64,000 bases of DNA from positions 186,001 to 250,000 of the forward strand of contig NZ_VZOV01000002.1 of NCBI RefSeq assembly GCF_008801915.1. Direction: 5' to 3'. The position numbers and the translations under genes are program-made. Each line of letters begins with the position of its first letter. Position 1 is the first letter of the stretch. The stretch comes from Cupriavidus gilardii (GTDB lineage: Bacteria; Pseudomonadota; Gammaproteobacteria; Burkholderiales; Burkholderiaceae). The notes beneath the pieces were generated by a model. That model was given only the letters and a program-made list of their open reading frames with translations, did not search any database and was not told the origin of the DNA. Positions 33,112-42,115 of this stretch are shown piece after piece.

Positions 33112-35330
33112 GCGGTGGCGGCAAAGGCAGCAAGAGCGTCACAGTCGGCTACCGCTACTATGCCGGGATGCATCTGGCGTTGTGCCATGGCCCGATCGAT
33201 TCGCTGAACAGTATCGTGGTCGGCCAGCGCACGGCGTGGTCGGGGGCGCTGACGTCCAGCGGACGGATCACCATCAACCAACCCGAGCTATTTGGCGGCG
33301 ACGACCGCGAGGGTGGCATCGTCGGTGCCGTCGACCTGGTGATGGGAAATGCTTCAGACGGTCCGAACGATTACCTCGTCTCCAGGCTCGGCGCCAACGT
33401 ACCGGCCTTTCGGGGCGTGGTGTCGCTGGTGCTGCGTCAACCGCAGTTGTCGGCGATGAACCCCTACATCAAACCGTGGAGCGCTGAGGTGACGCGGATC
33501 ATCCGGCGCTCCGACGGATCGCCGCAGTGGTACTCGGACAAGGCCGCTATCGACGGTGACATGAATCCGGCGCACATCATCTATGAGTGCCTGACCGACC
33601 GCACTTGGGGCCGGGGCTACAGTCCGGCCGAGATCGACGATGCGTCGTTCCGTGCCGCCGCCGACACGCTCTACGCCGAGAGCTTCGGTCTCTCGATCCT
33701 GTGGGATCAGCAGCAGGATATCGAGGCCTTCATCGAGCGCATCCTGCAGCACATCGACGGTTCGATCTACGTGAGCCCGCGCACGGGGCTGTTCACGCTG
33801 AAGCTGACCCGAGACGACTACGACCCGGCGACGCTGCTGGAACTGAACCAGACCAACGTTATCCGGCTGGAGTCCTTCGAGCGCACCTTGCCCGAGGAAT
33901 TGGTCAATCAGGTCACGCTCTCGTACCACGACCGGGCAACCGACAAGAGCGTGTCGATCTCGGTACAAGACATTGCCGGCATCGAGCGCAGCCTGGGCGA
34001 AATCAAGGATGCCAAGGTCAGCTACGAGGGCGTGGCCAACGGCGCCTTAGCCGCACGCCTCGCGATGCGGGATCTGCGTCAGCTTTCGTCCACTCTGGCG
34101 AAGGTCACGCTGGTGGCCAACCGCACGGCCGCCAGCCTCAACATCGGCGACGTGTTCAGATTCTCCTGGCCCGAGCTGCGGATCGAGCAATTGATCCTTA
34201 GGGTCGCGCAGATCAGCTACGGGACGCTGGCCGACGGCCGGGTGCGGATCACCTGTGTCGAGGATGTGTTCGGCCTGCCTGATGCCGTTTATCTCGTACC
34301 CGCCGAGAGCGGCTGGGTCGATCCCCGGCAAGCGCCGATCGCGGCGAATTTCGTGTCGGTGAGCGAACTGCCGTACTGGACCCTCGTGCGCGAGCTCACC
34401 GGCGAGTCGGCCGCCGCACAGGCCGAGATTGATCCGGACGGCGGATTCCTGTCTGTCTCCGTCGTGCGGCCCTCGAATGCAGCCATCAACTACACGGTAC
34501 TGACCCGGCAGGGCTCGGCGGCTTTCGAGAAGATCGGTGTCGGCGACTTCGTCCCGTCGTGCGTGCTGGCGAACGACATCGGGCAAACCGAAACCGTGCT
34601 GAATGTCCTCTACAGCGTCGATCTGGATTTAGTGGCGCTGGACACCTACGCGCAGCTCGGCGGAGAACTGGTTGCGGTCAGGGCAATCGATGTCGCGGCC
34701 GGCACCGTGTCGGTGGATCGCGGCGTGCTGGATACGGTACCCGCGAAACACGCGGCCGGCACCCGGCTGTACTTCGTCGAAGGTGGGCAGTTTTACACCA
34801 CGGCCCAGTATCTGAGCGGCGAGACGGTGCAAGCCAAGGTGCTGCCCGCGACCGGGATGGGGCGCTTGGCGGAAGCCTCGGCCGCCGCGATCAGCTACAC
34901 CTTTGCCAAGCGGCAGATCAGGCCTTATCCACCCGGCAGGTTCAGGGTCAACAACCTTGACTACACCGTGAGTCACATCACGGGGGAACTGACGGTCAGC
35001 TGGGCACACCGCAGCCGGGTACTGCAGACCTCCTATCTGGTGACGCAGGGAGAAACCAATATCGGGCCGGAGCCAGGCACGACGTACACCGTGCGGATCT
35101 ATGGCGAGGCCGGCACGCTCAAGCACGTAGAAACGGGAGTGACCGGCACGAGCTGGACCTATCCGATGGCCACCGAAGTCGCCGAAAGCGGCCTGAACCG
35201 ACCGAACGAAAAACTGACCGTCAAGGTCGAGGCGGTGCGCGACGGGTACACCAGCTGGCAGGCCCAGCAGATCGACATCCCCGAGTGCCGTGGCTACGGC
35301 ATGTTCTACGGGGCCACCTACGGAGAATGA
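33108..35330 (+). CDS. Tail tip attachment protein, J-like
   Basis: A 740-residue host-attachment protein. Residues 10-60 hold VGYRYYAGMHLALCHGPIDS, and residues 130-390 match the phage tail-3 type domain (HIIYECLTDRTWGRGYSP, FIERILQHIDGSIYVSP). Beta and fibronectin-like domains follow (TVSHITGELTVSWAHR) to the end. It would form the tip that contacts the bacterial receptor. The last 150 residues are probably the most variable. Confidence 0.88.
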   Translation: MSGGGKGSKSVTVGYRYYAGMHLALCHGPIDSLNSIVVGQRTAWSGALTSSGRITINQPELFGGDDREGGIVGAVDLVMGNASDGPNDYLVSRLGANVPAFRGVVSLVLRQPQLSAMNPYIKPWSAEVTRIIRRSDGSPQWYSDKAAIDGDMNPAHIIYECLTDRTWGRGYSPAEIDDASFRAAADTLYAESFGLSILWDQQQDIEAFIERILQHIDGSIYVSPRTGLFTLKLTRDDYDPATLLELNQTNVIRLESFERTLPEELVNQVTLSYHDRATDKSVSISVQDIAGIERSLGEIKDAKVSYEGVANGALAARLAMRDLRQLSSTLAKVTLVANRTAASLNIGDVFRFSWPELRIEQLILRVAQISYGTLADGRVRITCVEDVFGLPDAVYLVPAESGWVDPRQAPIAANFVSVSELPYWTLVRELTGESAAAQAEIDPDGGFLSVSVVRPSNAAINYTVLTRQGSAAFEKIGVGDFVPSCVLANDIGQTETVLNVLYSVDLDLVALDTYAQLGGELVAVRAIDVAAGTVSVDRGVLDTVPAKHAAGTRLYFVEGGQFYTTAQYLSGETVQAKVLPATGMGRLAEASAAAISYTFAKRQIRPYPPGRFRVNNLDYTVSHITGELTVSWAHRSRVLQTSYLVTQGETNIGPEPGTTYTVRIYGEAGTLKHVETGVTGTSWTYPMATEVAESGLNRPNEKLTVKVEAVRDGYTSWQAQQIDIPECRGYGMFYGATYGE

Positions 35331-35331
35331 A

Positions 35332-35685
35332 ATGGCAGCACTGATCGGCCCGAACCTGGGCATGAACTACGGCTGGAGCGCCCGCGAGTCGGGATGGAAC
35401 ACCGGAATGGATGCCAACCTGAAACTGCTCGATGCGGTGCTGCAGTTGTCGGTGAAGTCGCGCACCTTGGCAAGCCCGCCGACCGCTCCAGCGAACGGCG
35501 AGCGCTACATCGTGGCATCCAGTCCCACAGGCGCGTGGGCCGGAAAGGCCGGGCAGATTGCAGTGCGCCTTGAGGGTGCGTGGTTCTTCTACGTCCCGAA
35601 GATCGGCTGGACCTGCTTCATCGAGGACGAGGACGTGCTCGCCGTCTACAAGCCCACCGGCTGGAGCGCCGGCCTGCCCATCTGA
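35332..35685 (+). CDS. DUF2793-like tail protein
   Basis: A 117-residue protein with the DUF2793 pattern (LKLLDAVLQLSVKSRTLASPP, GERYIVASSPTGAWAGKAGQIA, EGAWFFYVPKIGW). These occur at the C-terminus of tail proteins; here it is a stand-alone gene 1 nt behind the J-like gene. Confidence 0.85.
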   Translation: MAALIGPNLGMNYGWSARESGWNTGMDANLKLLDAVLQLSVKSRTLASPPTAPANGERYIVASSPTGAWAGKAGQIAVRLEGAWFFYVPKIGWTCFIEDEDVLAVYKPTGWSAGLPI

Positions 35686-35710
35686 ACCGCATCCCCACCC
35701 CACTATCTCG

Positions 35711-35734
35711 AACCCGCCCACGTGGCGGGTTTTT
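35711..35734 (+). terminator. Intrinsic terminator before the lysis genes
   Basis: AACCCGCC / GGCGGGTT form an 8-bp stem with a 5-nt loop, followed by TTT. It separates the tail operon from the lysis cassette, which begins 19 nt later, so it may be leaky or regulated. Confidence 0.85.
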
Positions 35735-35752
35735 CGTTTCTGGAGACCACCT

Positions 35753-36052
35753 ATGACCGAAGACGCCAAACCCGCCCTCGTCGAGAACATGGTCCTGCTG
35801 CGCAAAGAGGATTTCGGCGAACTACTTGCCCACGCTGCAGAGCGCGGCGCGGAACGAGTCCTGTCCCACCTCGGCCTGGAAAACGGCCACGCCGCTCGAG
35901 ACATTCGCGAGCTACGCGACCTGCTGGAAGCCTGGCGCGACGCCCGTCGCACCGCCTGGCAGACCTTCGTGAAGGTGCTGACCACTGGCCTGCTGGCCGC
36001 GCTGTTGGTCGGCGCCGCGATCAAGTTCAAGCTCATGGGAGGCTCGCAATGA
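35753..36052 (+). CDS. Small membrane protein of the lysis cassette
   Basis: A 99-residue protein, charged over residues 1-75 with one C-terminal membrane segment (VLTTGLLAALLVGAAIKF). It resembles DUF6127-type proteins found just upstream of holins. It may help regulate lysis timing. It overlaps the next gene by 4 nt. Confidence 0.72.
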   Translation: MTEDAKPALVENMVLLRKEDFGELLAHAAERGAERVLSHLGLENGHAARDIRELRDLLEAWRDARRTAWQTFVKVLTTGLLAALLVGAAIKFKLMGGSQ

Positions 36053-36525
36053 TCGAGACCCTGCTCGGAGGATTGCTCGGCGGGGCCTTCCGTCTTGCAC
36101 CTGAAATCCTCAAATGGCTTGACCGCAAGGGAGAGCGTGGCCACGAACTGGCGATGCAGGACAAGGCGCTGGAGTTCGAGAAGCTGCGCGGCGCGCAGCG
36201 AATGTCGGAAATCGGCGCGGGTGCCGACGCGGCATGGAACGTCGGAGCCATCGAAACCTTGCGCGAAGCCGTTCGCACTCAGGGCGAGAAAACCGGTGTG
36301 CGCTGGGCCGATGCGCTGAGCTCCAGCGTCCGCCCGGTCATCACCTACTGGTTCATGGCGCTGTACTGTGCGACCAAAACAGCAACAGTCGCCGCCGCTG
36401 TGACAGGTGGCACAGGCTGGGGCGTTGCCATCCTGTATGCCTGGACGGAGGCAGACCAAGCCCTCTGGGCCGGGGTGCTGAACTTCTGGTTCCTCGGGCG
36501 CGTATTTGACCGGGTGCGGCCGTGA
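36049..36525 (+). CDS. Putative 3-TM holin (GTA-holin type)
   Basis: A 158-residue protein with an N-terminal hydrophobic segment (LLGGLLGGAFRLAPEILKW), a charged middle and two C-terminal membrane segments (VITYWFMALYCATKTATVAA and AVTGGTGWGVAILYAW). This resembles the 3-TM holins of gene-transfer agents and siphoviruses. It sits directly upstream of the lysozyme, so it probably opens the membrane for it. Confidence 0.78.
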   Translation: MIETLLGGLLGGAFRLAPEILKWLDRKGERGHELAMQDKALEFEKLRGAQRMSEIGAGADAAWNVGAIETLREAVRTQGEKTGVRWADALSSSVRPVITYWFMALYCATKTATVAAAVTGGTGWGVAILYAWTEADQALWAGVLNFWFLGRVFDRVRP

Positions 36526-36989
36526 TCGAGGTGCCGAAGGCGGCCATCGAACTGGCCAAGCGCTTTGAGGGATTCGAGCGTAAGGTGAAGCGCGGAATCG
36601 AGATCACTGCCGTTCCCTATATCTGCCCAGCAGGGTTCTGGACGATTGGGTACGGCCATCTCTGCGATCCCAAGCATTCGCCGATCACGGAGGCAGAAGC
36701 TGAGGTCTATCTGGCGCGCGACCTGCAATCGGCACTCGCCGCGACGCTGCGCTACTGCCCGGTGCTGGCCACAGAGCCAGAGAGCAGGCTCGCTGCCATC
36801 GTGGACTTCACGTTCAACCTCGGGGCGGGGCGGCTGCAGACCTCGACGCTGCGACGGCGGATCAACCAACGAGACTGGGGTGCAGCCGCAACAGAGCTGC
36901 GTCGATGGGTCTATGGTGGCGGCAAAGTGCTGCCGGGACTCTTCGCGCGACGAGAGGCTGAAATTTCCTTACTGGACACCAAAGTGTAG
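36522..36989 (+). CDS. Endolysin, T4-type lysozyme (GH24)
   Basis: A 155-residue muramidase of the GH24 family. Visible landmarks are the catalytic glutamate in AKRFEGFERK near residue 15, FWTIGYGHLCD near residue 42 and FTFNLGAGRLQTSTLRR near residue 90. No signal peptide is seen, so it relies on the holin. GTG start overlaps the holin stop. It is the last phage gene; 81 bp later the stress locus begins on the opposite strand. Confidence 0.93.
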   Translation: MIEVPKAAIELAKRFEGFERKVKRGIEITAVPYICPAGFWTIGYGHLCDPKHSPITEAEAEVYLARDLQSALAATLRYCPVLATEPESRLAAIVDFTFNLGAGRLQTSTLRRRINQRDWGAAATELRRWVYGGGKVLPGLFARREAEISLLDTKV

Positions 36990-37070
36990 GGCATCGAGTT
37001 TCTGCGGCGCGAATACTTCATGCATCCCATCGCTATTCTTTGCCGATCCCCAGAAGTCCTCAACTCCAGA
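36990..37070. other. Junction between prophage lysozyme and stress locus
   Basis: An 81-bp spacer between two convergent genes from unrelated elements: the phage lysozyme on the + strand and the DegP gene of the stress locus on the - strand. I see no direct repeat, integrase or tRNA fragment in it. The join is tight enough to be a recombination breakpoint. Confidence 0.6.
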
Positions 37071-38225
37071 TCAGGCGCCAGGTTGCAACTCCACTCGCAC
37101 TTCCCGTGGTTTACCGGCCCGCTCAACTGACAAGACCACAACATCTCCTACCTTTCGGTCGTCAAGCCGTGCGAGCAGTTTGGCGACATCGTCGACGGGA
37201 GCGCCGTCTATGCCTGTGATACGGTCTCCCGGCACGATGCCTTCGGGGCCAACGGTGATACCGCTCAGCCCCGCCTTTTGCGCCGCTGAGCCAGGGGCGA
37301 CACGGAGCACAAACACGCCTTGGGTACTGGTCAGTGCCTGCAATCGGCGGTTGAGCTGCTCGTCTACCTCGATCCCAAGCGCCGGACGGATGTATTTGCC
37401 GGTCTTGATGAGTTGTGGCACCACACGCATGACCGTGTCCACCGGCACGGCGAAGCCGATCCCAGCCGATGCACCGGAAGGGCTGTAGATCGCTGTGTTG
37501 ATGCCGATCAGGCGGCCGGCCGAATCGAGCAACGGCCCACCCGAGTTGCCGGGGTTGATGGCGGCATCGGTTTGAATCAGGTGTTCGATGGTCACTCCGC
37601 CAGATTCCCCGGGCAGCGATCGATCGAGCGCGGACACGATGCCGTTGGTGAGTGTCCAATCCAGGCCGAAGGGGTTGCCGATGGCGAACACCTTTTGTCC
37701 CACCTTGAGGTCTGCGCTGGTGCCGACCGGAACGGCGGGCGGGCGCTGGAAACCGACGCCGATTTTGAGCACCGCGATATCGTGGGCCGGACTCACGCCG
37801 ACCAGCGCGGCTTGGTAATCGCGGCCGTCGGCCAGTTTGACAGTGGCCTCCGACGCCCCCTGAATCACATGAAAGTTGGTAACGACATGACCGGCGTCAT
37901 CCCAGATGAAACCCGAACCCGTCCCGCGCGGCACGGAAAAGACGTTGCGCGTCCAGACATCTCGTACCAGTTGGGACGTCGTGATGTAGACCACCGATGC
38001 CCGGGATTTCTCGAACAGTTCGATGGTGGCCTGTTCATCAGCGGCCAGGTCGCCACGCGGCGTTACGGTGCGCTCGGCAGCTTCGCGCGGGCTGAACCAG
38101 GCTTCGATGGCGGGCAGAAACTGCCACAAGAGCATGAGTGCGGCAACACACGCGGTGATGAAGAGCCACCGCCGGACGAAATGATCCGGAGCTGGGCGTT
38201 GTGGGTAAGGATCGTGGTAAGCCAT
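37071..38225 (-). CDS. degP: DegP/HtrA-like serine protease of the stress locus
   Basis: A 384-residue trypsin-like protease. A membrane anchor spans about residues 20-40, placing the rest in the periplasm. The catalytic triad is visible: His in NFHVIQ, Asp in HDIAVLKI and Ser in NPGNSGGPLL. One PDZ domain follows near residues 290-380 (GIVPGDRITGIDGAPV). It would degrade or hold misfolded envelope proteins. It is the last gene of the stress operon, 23 bp after the HtpX-like gene; degP closes known tLST islands too. The start is the ATG before the YHDPYPQRP segment; the longer reading lacks an SD. Confidence 0.93.
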   Translation of the reverse strand: MAYHDPYPQRPAPDHFVRRWLFITACVAALMLLWQFLPAIEAWFSPREAAERTVTPRGDLAADEQATIELFEKSRASVVYITTSQLVRDVWTRNVFSVPRGTGSGFIWDDAGHVVTNFHVIQGASEATVKLADGRDYQAALVGVSPAHDIAVLKIGVGFQRPPAVPVGTSADLKVGQKVFAIGNPFGLDWTLTNGIVSALDRSLPGESGGVTIEHLIQTDAAINPGNSGGPLLDSAGRLIGINTAIYSPSGASAGIGFAVPVDTVMRVVPQLIKTGKYIRPALGIEVDEQLNRRLQALTSTQGVFVLRVAPGSAAQKAGLSGITVGPEGIVPGDRITGIDGAPVDDVAKLLARLDDRKVGDVVVLSVERAGKPREVRVELQPGA

Positions 38226-38248
38226 GGCGGGGGTTCCTTTCGAGTGAT

Positions 38249-39250
38249 TTAGCGCCAAAGGCCGCTCAGGCCCCGGCGTGGCGGGCGCATCGGGGCGAAC
38301 GACCTTGGCGCGAGATATTCCGTTTGGAACGGCAGGGTCTGCGATGGCTGAGGCGCCAACACCAGCAGGCGCGCGATACGATCCGCTGTCGCCGGAGGCG
38401 TGCGCAACCAGGACGGTTCGGGATTCCCCCAGCCGGGCAACAACCAGGCGCGCCACGAGCGGCTCACCCGCTCGATCTTCGCCAGCGCCGAGGCGAGCCC
38501 GTGCGGATCTCCCGTCAGCTCTACTGCCATCCGGTCGGCATCGAACTCTCGCACACGTGACAGACCCAACTGTGCGAGCAGTGCCAGTTGCGGCGAAGCG
38601 GCCAACAACAGTAAGCCAATCCAGTTAATTTCTGCTGCACCGACCAGCAAGGCTGGCATGCTGATCAGGAGCGCGACCTGACCCAACAACGCCAGCAGGT
38701 TCGTGAGCCGGCTGATCGAATCGGCCAAGCCCATGACACGAAGATCTTCTTGAGCGATGTGCGCGACTTCATGCGCCAGCACGGCTTGCAGTTCGCGCAT
38801 ACTCAGGCTGCGGAGCAGGCCATCGGTGAGGGCAATGGAGGCAAGGCGCCTGGAGCCGGTGGCAAAGGCATTGACGATGTCGCTGGGCACATAGTACGGA
38901 ACCGGCGTGTTCGGCAATCCTGCGCGAGCTGCGAGCGCTCGCAGCAACGACCAGATTGCGGGGGCTTCATCAGGGCGCAAGGGACGGGCGCCATACAGAC
39001 GCAAGGTCATCGCGGAGGCGGCGACAGGTTCGATCAGCAGGGTCAATGCGCATGTTGCCAGTGCCAGCCAAAGGCCAATCTCGCCGAACAGCAGACTGCC
39101 AGCGGCAGCTGCGATCCCCACCAGGGTCAAAACCAGCAGCGCGGTTTGAAAGCGATTGAGCCAGCGGTGCCTCGACCTGGCATCGTGTCGGCCGACTAGA
39201 CCATAGGGGGTCATGCCTCCATTACTCGCTCTTGCGGTCATCGCGTTCAC
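38249..39250 (-). CDS. HtpX-like M48 membrane metalloprotease
   Basis: A 333-residue protein with two N-terminal membrane segments (residues 30-80), a zinc site HEVAH near residue 160 and another membrane pair near residues 190-230. EFDADRMAVEL supplies the third zinc ligand. This is the HtpX plan: membrane protein quality control beside FtsH. The start is uncertain: GTG at 39250, ATG at 39241 and ATG at 39214 are in frame, none with a good SD. The first two overlap psiE. Confidence 0.85.
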   Translation of the reverse strand: MNAMTARASNGGMTPYGLVGRHDARSRHRWLNRFQTALLVLTLVGIAAAAGSLLFGEIGLWLALATCALTLLIEPVAASAMTLRLYGARPLRPDEAPAIWSLLRALAARAGLPNTPVPYYVPSDIVNAFATGSRRLASIALTDGLLRSLSMRELQAVLAHEVAHIAQEDLRVMGLADSISRLTNLLALLGQVALLISMPALLVGAAEINWIGLLLLAASPQLALLAQLGLSRVREFDADRMAVELTGDPHGLASALAKIERVSRSWRAWLLPGWGNPEPSWLRTPPATADRIARLLVLAPQPSQTLPFQTEYLAPRSFAPMRPPRRGLSGLWR

Positions 39251-39692
39251 GCATGAGCCAATAGGTCAGACCCAAGGCCAGTACCGTCCCCGCCAGCGCG
39301 GCCACTTTGGCAGGATCAACGTCGGGTTCTAGGATGATGAACTTGCGGGCCAGTGCCAGGATCGCGATCAGAATGACGGTCTTGACCTGGATGATGCTTT
39401 CCTTGCGCAGAGCCACTTTGACGATCGAATGCTTGAATTCCATGGCGATCAGCAGCGTCATGGTGGCACCGAACACCAGCTGGAAAACCTTATGATCCAG
39501 TGGATTCAGCGCATCCATGACGAGCAGTGTGAACACCAGCCGAATCAACTGAATCAGCGAAATCACAATCACAATCGCGATGACGCCCGAAAGCGTGATG
39601 GCAACGACCTGCTCGAAGCGCTCGTAAGCCGTCATCAACCGCCACTGGGAGCGCATCTTGTCAAGGGCCGTGTGGCCAGATTCTTTATGCAT
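39222..39692 (-). CDS. psiE: PsiE-family membrane protein
   Basis: A 156-residue protein with four membrane segments of the phosphate-starvation-inducible PsiE family: AITLSGVIAIVIVISLIQLI, FQLVFGATMTLLIAMEF, TVILIAILALARKFI and the last AALAGTVLALGLTYWLM. The function of PsiE is unknown, but a copy is a regular member of tLST islands. The 3' end overlaps the longest reading of the HtpX-like gene. Confidence 0.88.
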   Translation of the reverse strand: MHKESGHTALDKMRSQWRLMTAYERFEQVVAITLSGVIAIVIVISLIQLIRLVFTLLVMDALNPLDHKVFQLVFGATMTLLIAMEFKHSIVKVALRKESIIQVKTVILIAILALARKFIILEPDVDPAKVAALAGTVLALGLTYWLMRERDDRKSE

Positions 39693-39767
39693 AAGCGTTG
39701 CGCTCTCTCTTTCAATGAAACGTTAATGGAACGGGGAGTCCGAGAAGACGACTCGATTGCACCTGAA

Positions 39768-40208
39768 TCATCGGGGCAATTGCGAAGCCACCCAGCGCAT
39801 AATGTCCTGCGCGCCCGTGGCGCCCGCCTGACGTGCAACCTCATGTCCCCCTCGGAACAAAATCAGGGTTGGAATGCTGCGAATACCGAACTGGGCGGCC
39901 AGGTGAGGCTCGGCCTCGGTATTTACCTTGGCCAACCTCACCTTGGGTTCAAGCAGGGAGGCTGCCTGCTCGAACTGCGGCGCCATCATCTTGCACGGTC
40001 CGCACCACGGCGCCCAAAAGTCAACCAGCAGCGGCAGGTCACTGCGCTCCAGATGACGGGCGAAGGTCGCTGTGGTCAGATCAATGGGTTCTCCGGTGAA
40101 CAGCGGGTGCTGGCACCGCCCGCAATTGGGCTTCTCTGCCAACTTGTTGGCTGGCACGCGATTGATGGATTGGCAGTGTGGGCAGACGATATGAATGCTG
40201 TCACTCAT
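39768..40208 (-). CDS. trx: Thioredoxin 2-type protein (tLST Trx)
   Basis: A 146-residue Trx2/TrxC-like protein. The first 35 residues hold a zinc finger (CPHC near residue 9 and CGRC near residue 29), followed by a thioredoxin fold with active site WAPWCGPCK near residue 70. It would reduce or repair oxidised proteins in the cytoplasm under stress. ATG overlaps the FtsH stop, so the two are translationally coupled. Confidence 0.93.
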   Translation of the reverse strand: MSDSIHIVCPHCQSINRVPANKLAEKPNCGRCQHPLFTGEPIDLTTATFARHLERSDLPLLVDFWAPWCGPCKMMAPQFEQAASLLEPKVRLAKVNTEAEPHLAAQFGIRSIPTLILFRGGHEVARQAGATGAQDIMRWVASQLPR

Positions 40209-42088
40209 GAGGTGGCTCCTTGGGACACAGAGGAAGTAATGGCTCCGGCAGTTGGGCCGCTGTGACATGGGGATTCGAGCTGTAGCCCTTGCGTCAGTTG
40301 CCGGATGCTGTATTCATCCAGCGTTTCCCGTGCGAGCAGTTCGCGCGCGCACCGCTCCAGCACTTCTCGGTTAATTTCGAGAATTCGGTATGCACGATCA
40401 AACACACCCATCACGATGTCACGGATGGCTTGGTCGATGCGTGTCTGAGTCGATTCGGCTACCCGGCAGCCACCCTGTACCAGTTCAGGCGCATCAAGAA
40501 AACGCGGCCTCTGTGCCTCAAAAGCAACGTACCCCAAGCCCTCATCCATGCCGAAGCGCGTAATCATGTCGCGGGCGATGTCGGTGGCCCGCGCGAGATC
40601 GTCTGAAGCCCCTGTGGACAGCTCGCCAAACACGAGCTTCTCAGCCGCGCGCCCTCCCAGGAGCACGGCGATCTTGTGCTCCAGGTCGGCACGTGTCATC
40701 AGAAATCGGTCTTCGGTGGGCCGCTGCAGGGTGTAGCCGAGTGCACCGATGCCACGCGGAACGATTGAAATCTTGTGTACCGGATCGGTGCCGGGCAGCG
40801 CCAGCGCCACCAGCGCATGCCCCATCTCGTGATAGGCCACGGTTTCCCGCTCCTTGGGATTGAGCACTCGGTTTTTCTTCTCCAGGCCCGCCACGATGCG
40901 CTCGATGGCGGCGGTGAAATCCTGCAACTCCACGGCGGACGCTTTGCGCCGGGTCGCGGCCAGCGCGGCCTCGTTGACCAGGTTCGCGAGGTCTGCACCC
41001 GAAAAGCCCGTGGTCAGCGCAGCCACCTGTTCGAGATCGATATCCTGAGCCAGCGTCACCTTCTTGACGTGGACTTTCAGGATGTCCAGCCGTCCCTTCT
41101 TGTCGGGCCGGTCCACCAGCACCTGACGGTCGAAGCGACCGGCGCGCAGCAGCGCCTGGTCGAGGATTTCGGGGCGGTTGGTGGCGGCGAGGATGATCAG
41201 CCCGACCGAGCTGTCGAAGCCGTCCATCTCCGTGAGCAGCTGGTTGAGGGTCTGCTCGCGCTCGTCGTGGCCGCCGATGGGGCCGCCGACACCGCGCGCG
41301 CGGCCCAGCGCATCGAGCTCGTCGATGAAGATGATGGCCGGCGCCTGCCCGCGGGCCTGCTCGAACAGGTCGCGCACGCGCGCTGCACCCACGCCGACGA
41401 ACATCTCGACGAACTCCGAGCCTGAGATGGAAAAGAACGGTACCCCGGCCTCGCCCGCCACGGCCTTGGCCAGCAGGGTCTTGCCCGTGCCGGGCGGGCC
41501 AACCAGCAACACACCTTTCGGGATGCGCGCCCCGAGCCGTCCATACTCCTGCGGATTCTTGAGGAAATCGACGATCTCAACCAACTCCGCCTTGGCTTCA
41601 TCGACGCCAGCGACATCGGCAAAGGTCACGCCAGTGTTCTTCTCCATGAATACCTTGGCACGGCTCTTGCCGATGCTCAGGAAGCCGCCCATGCCCTGCT
41701 TCTCGGCGAAGCGGCGGAACAGGAAGAACCAGACGCCGAAGAAGGCCACCGCCGGCAGAATCCAGGAGAGCACATCACGTAGCCAGGTGCTTTCCACCAC
41801 CCGCGCATAGGGCACGTCGTACTTGGACAGCCGCTCGGCCAGGTCGGGTTCGACACGGGTGGCCACGATGGTGGTCTTGCCCCGGCTGTCCGGCGATTTC
41901 AGGCGCCCGGTGACCGTGCGGTCCGACACCAGCACTTCGGCGACGCGCCCCTCGGCCAGCGCCTTCTCGAATTCGCTGTAGGGCACGGGCTCGACGGTCT
42001 TGGCCGCCTGCCAGTAGTTCTGCAGCGTCAGCAGCAACAGGCCGGCGACGATCCAGTAGCCAATGTTCCATTGATCTTTCTTTTCCAT
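40205..42088 (-). CDS. ftsH: FtsH AAA+ membrane protease of the stress locus
   Basis: A 627-residue membrane protease. Two membrane segments (residues 10-27 and about 105-123) flank a small periplasmic domain. The AAA+ module carries Walker [11 protein letters not shown] near residue 205 and Walker [12 protein letters not shown]. The zinc site is HEMGH near residue 425. It would extract and degrade damaged membrane and soluble proteins, acting beside the host's own FtsH. GAGGAA precedes the chosen ATG. Confidence 0.94.
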   Translation of the reverse strand: MEKKDQWNIGYWIVAGLLLLTLQNYWQAAKTVEPVPYSEFEKALAEGRVAEVLVSDRTVTGRLKSPDSRGKTTIVATRVEPDLAERLSKYDVPYARVVESTWLRDVLSWILPAVAFFGVWFFLFRRFAEKQGMGGFLSIGKSRAKVFMEKNTGVTFADVAGVDEAKAELVEIVDFLKNPQEYGRLGARIPKGVLLVGPPGTGKTLLAKAVAGEAGVPFFSISGSEFVEMFVGVGAARVRDLFEQARGQAPAIIFIDELDALGRARGVGGPIGGHDEREQTLNQLLTEMDGFDSSVGLIILAATNRPEILDQALLRAGRFDRQVLVDRPDKKGRLDILKVHVKKVTLAQDIDLEQVAALTTGFSGADLANLVNEAALAATRRKASAVELQDFTAAIERIVAGLEKKNRVLNPKERETVAYHEMGHALVALALPGTDPVHKISIVPRGIGALGYTLQRPTEDRFLMTRADLEHKIAVLLGGRAAEKLVFGELSTGASDDLARATDIARDMITRFGMDEGLGYVAFEAQRPRFLDAPELVQGGCRVAESTQTRIDQAIRDIVMGVFDRAYRILEINREVLERCARELLARETLDEYSIRQLTQGLQLESPCHSGPTAGAITSSVSQGATS

Positions 42089-42115
42089 GGGCAATGTTCC
42101 TCGCAAGTCGTGTCG

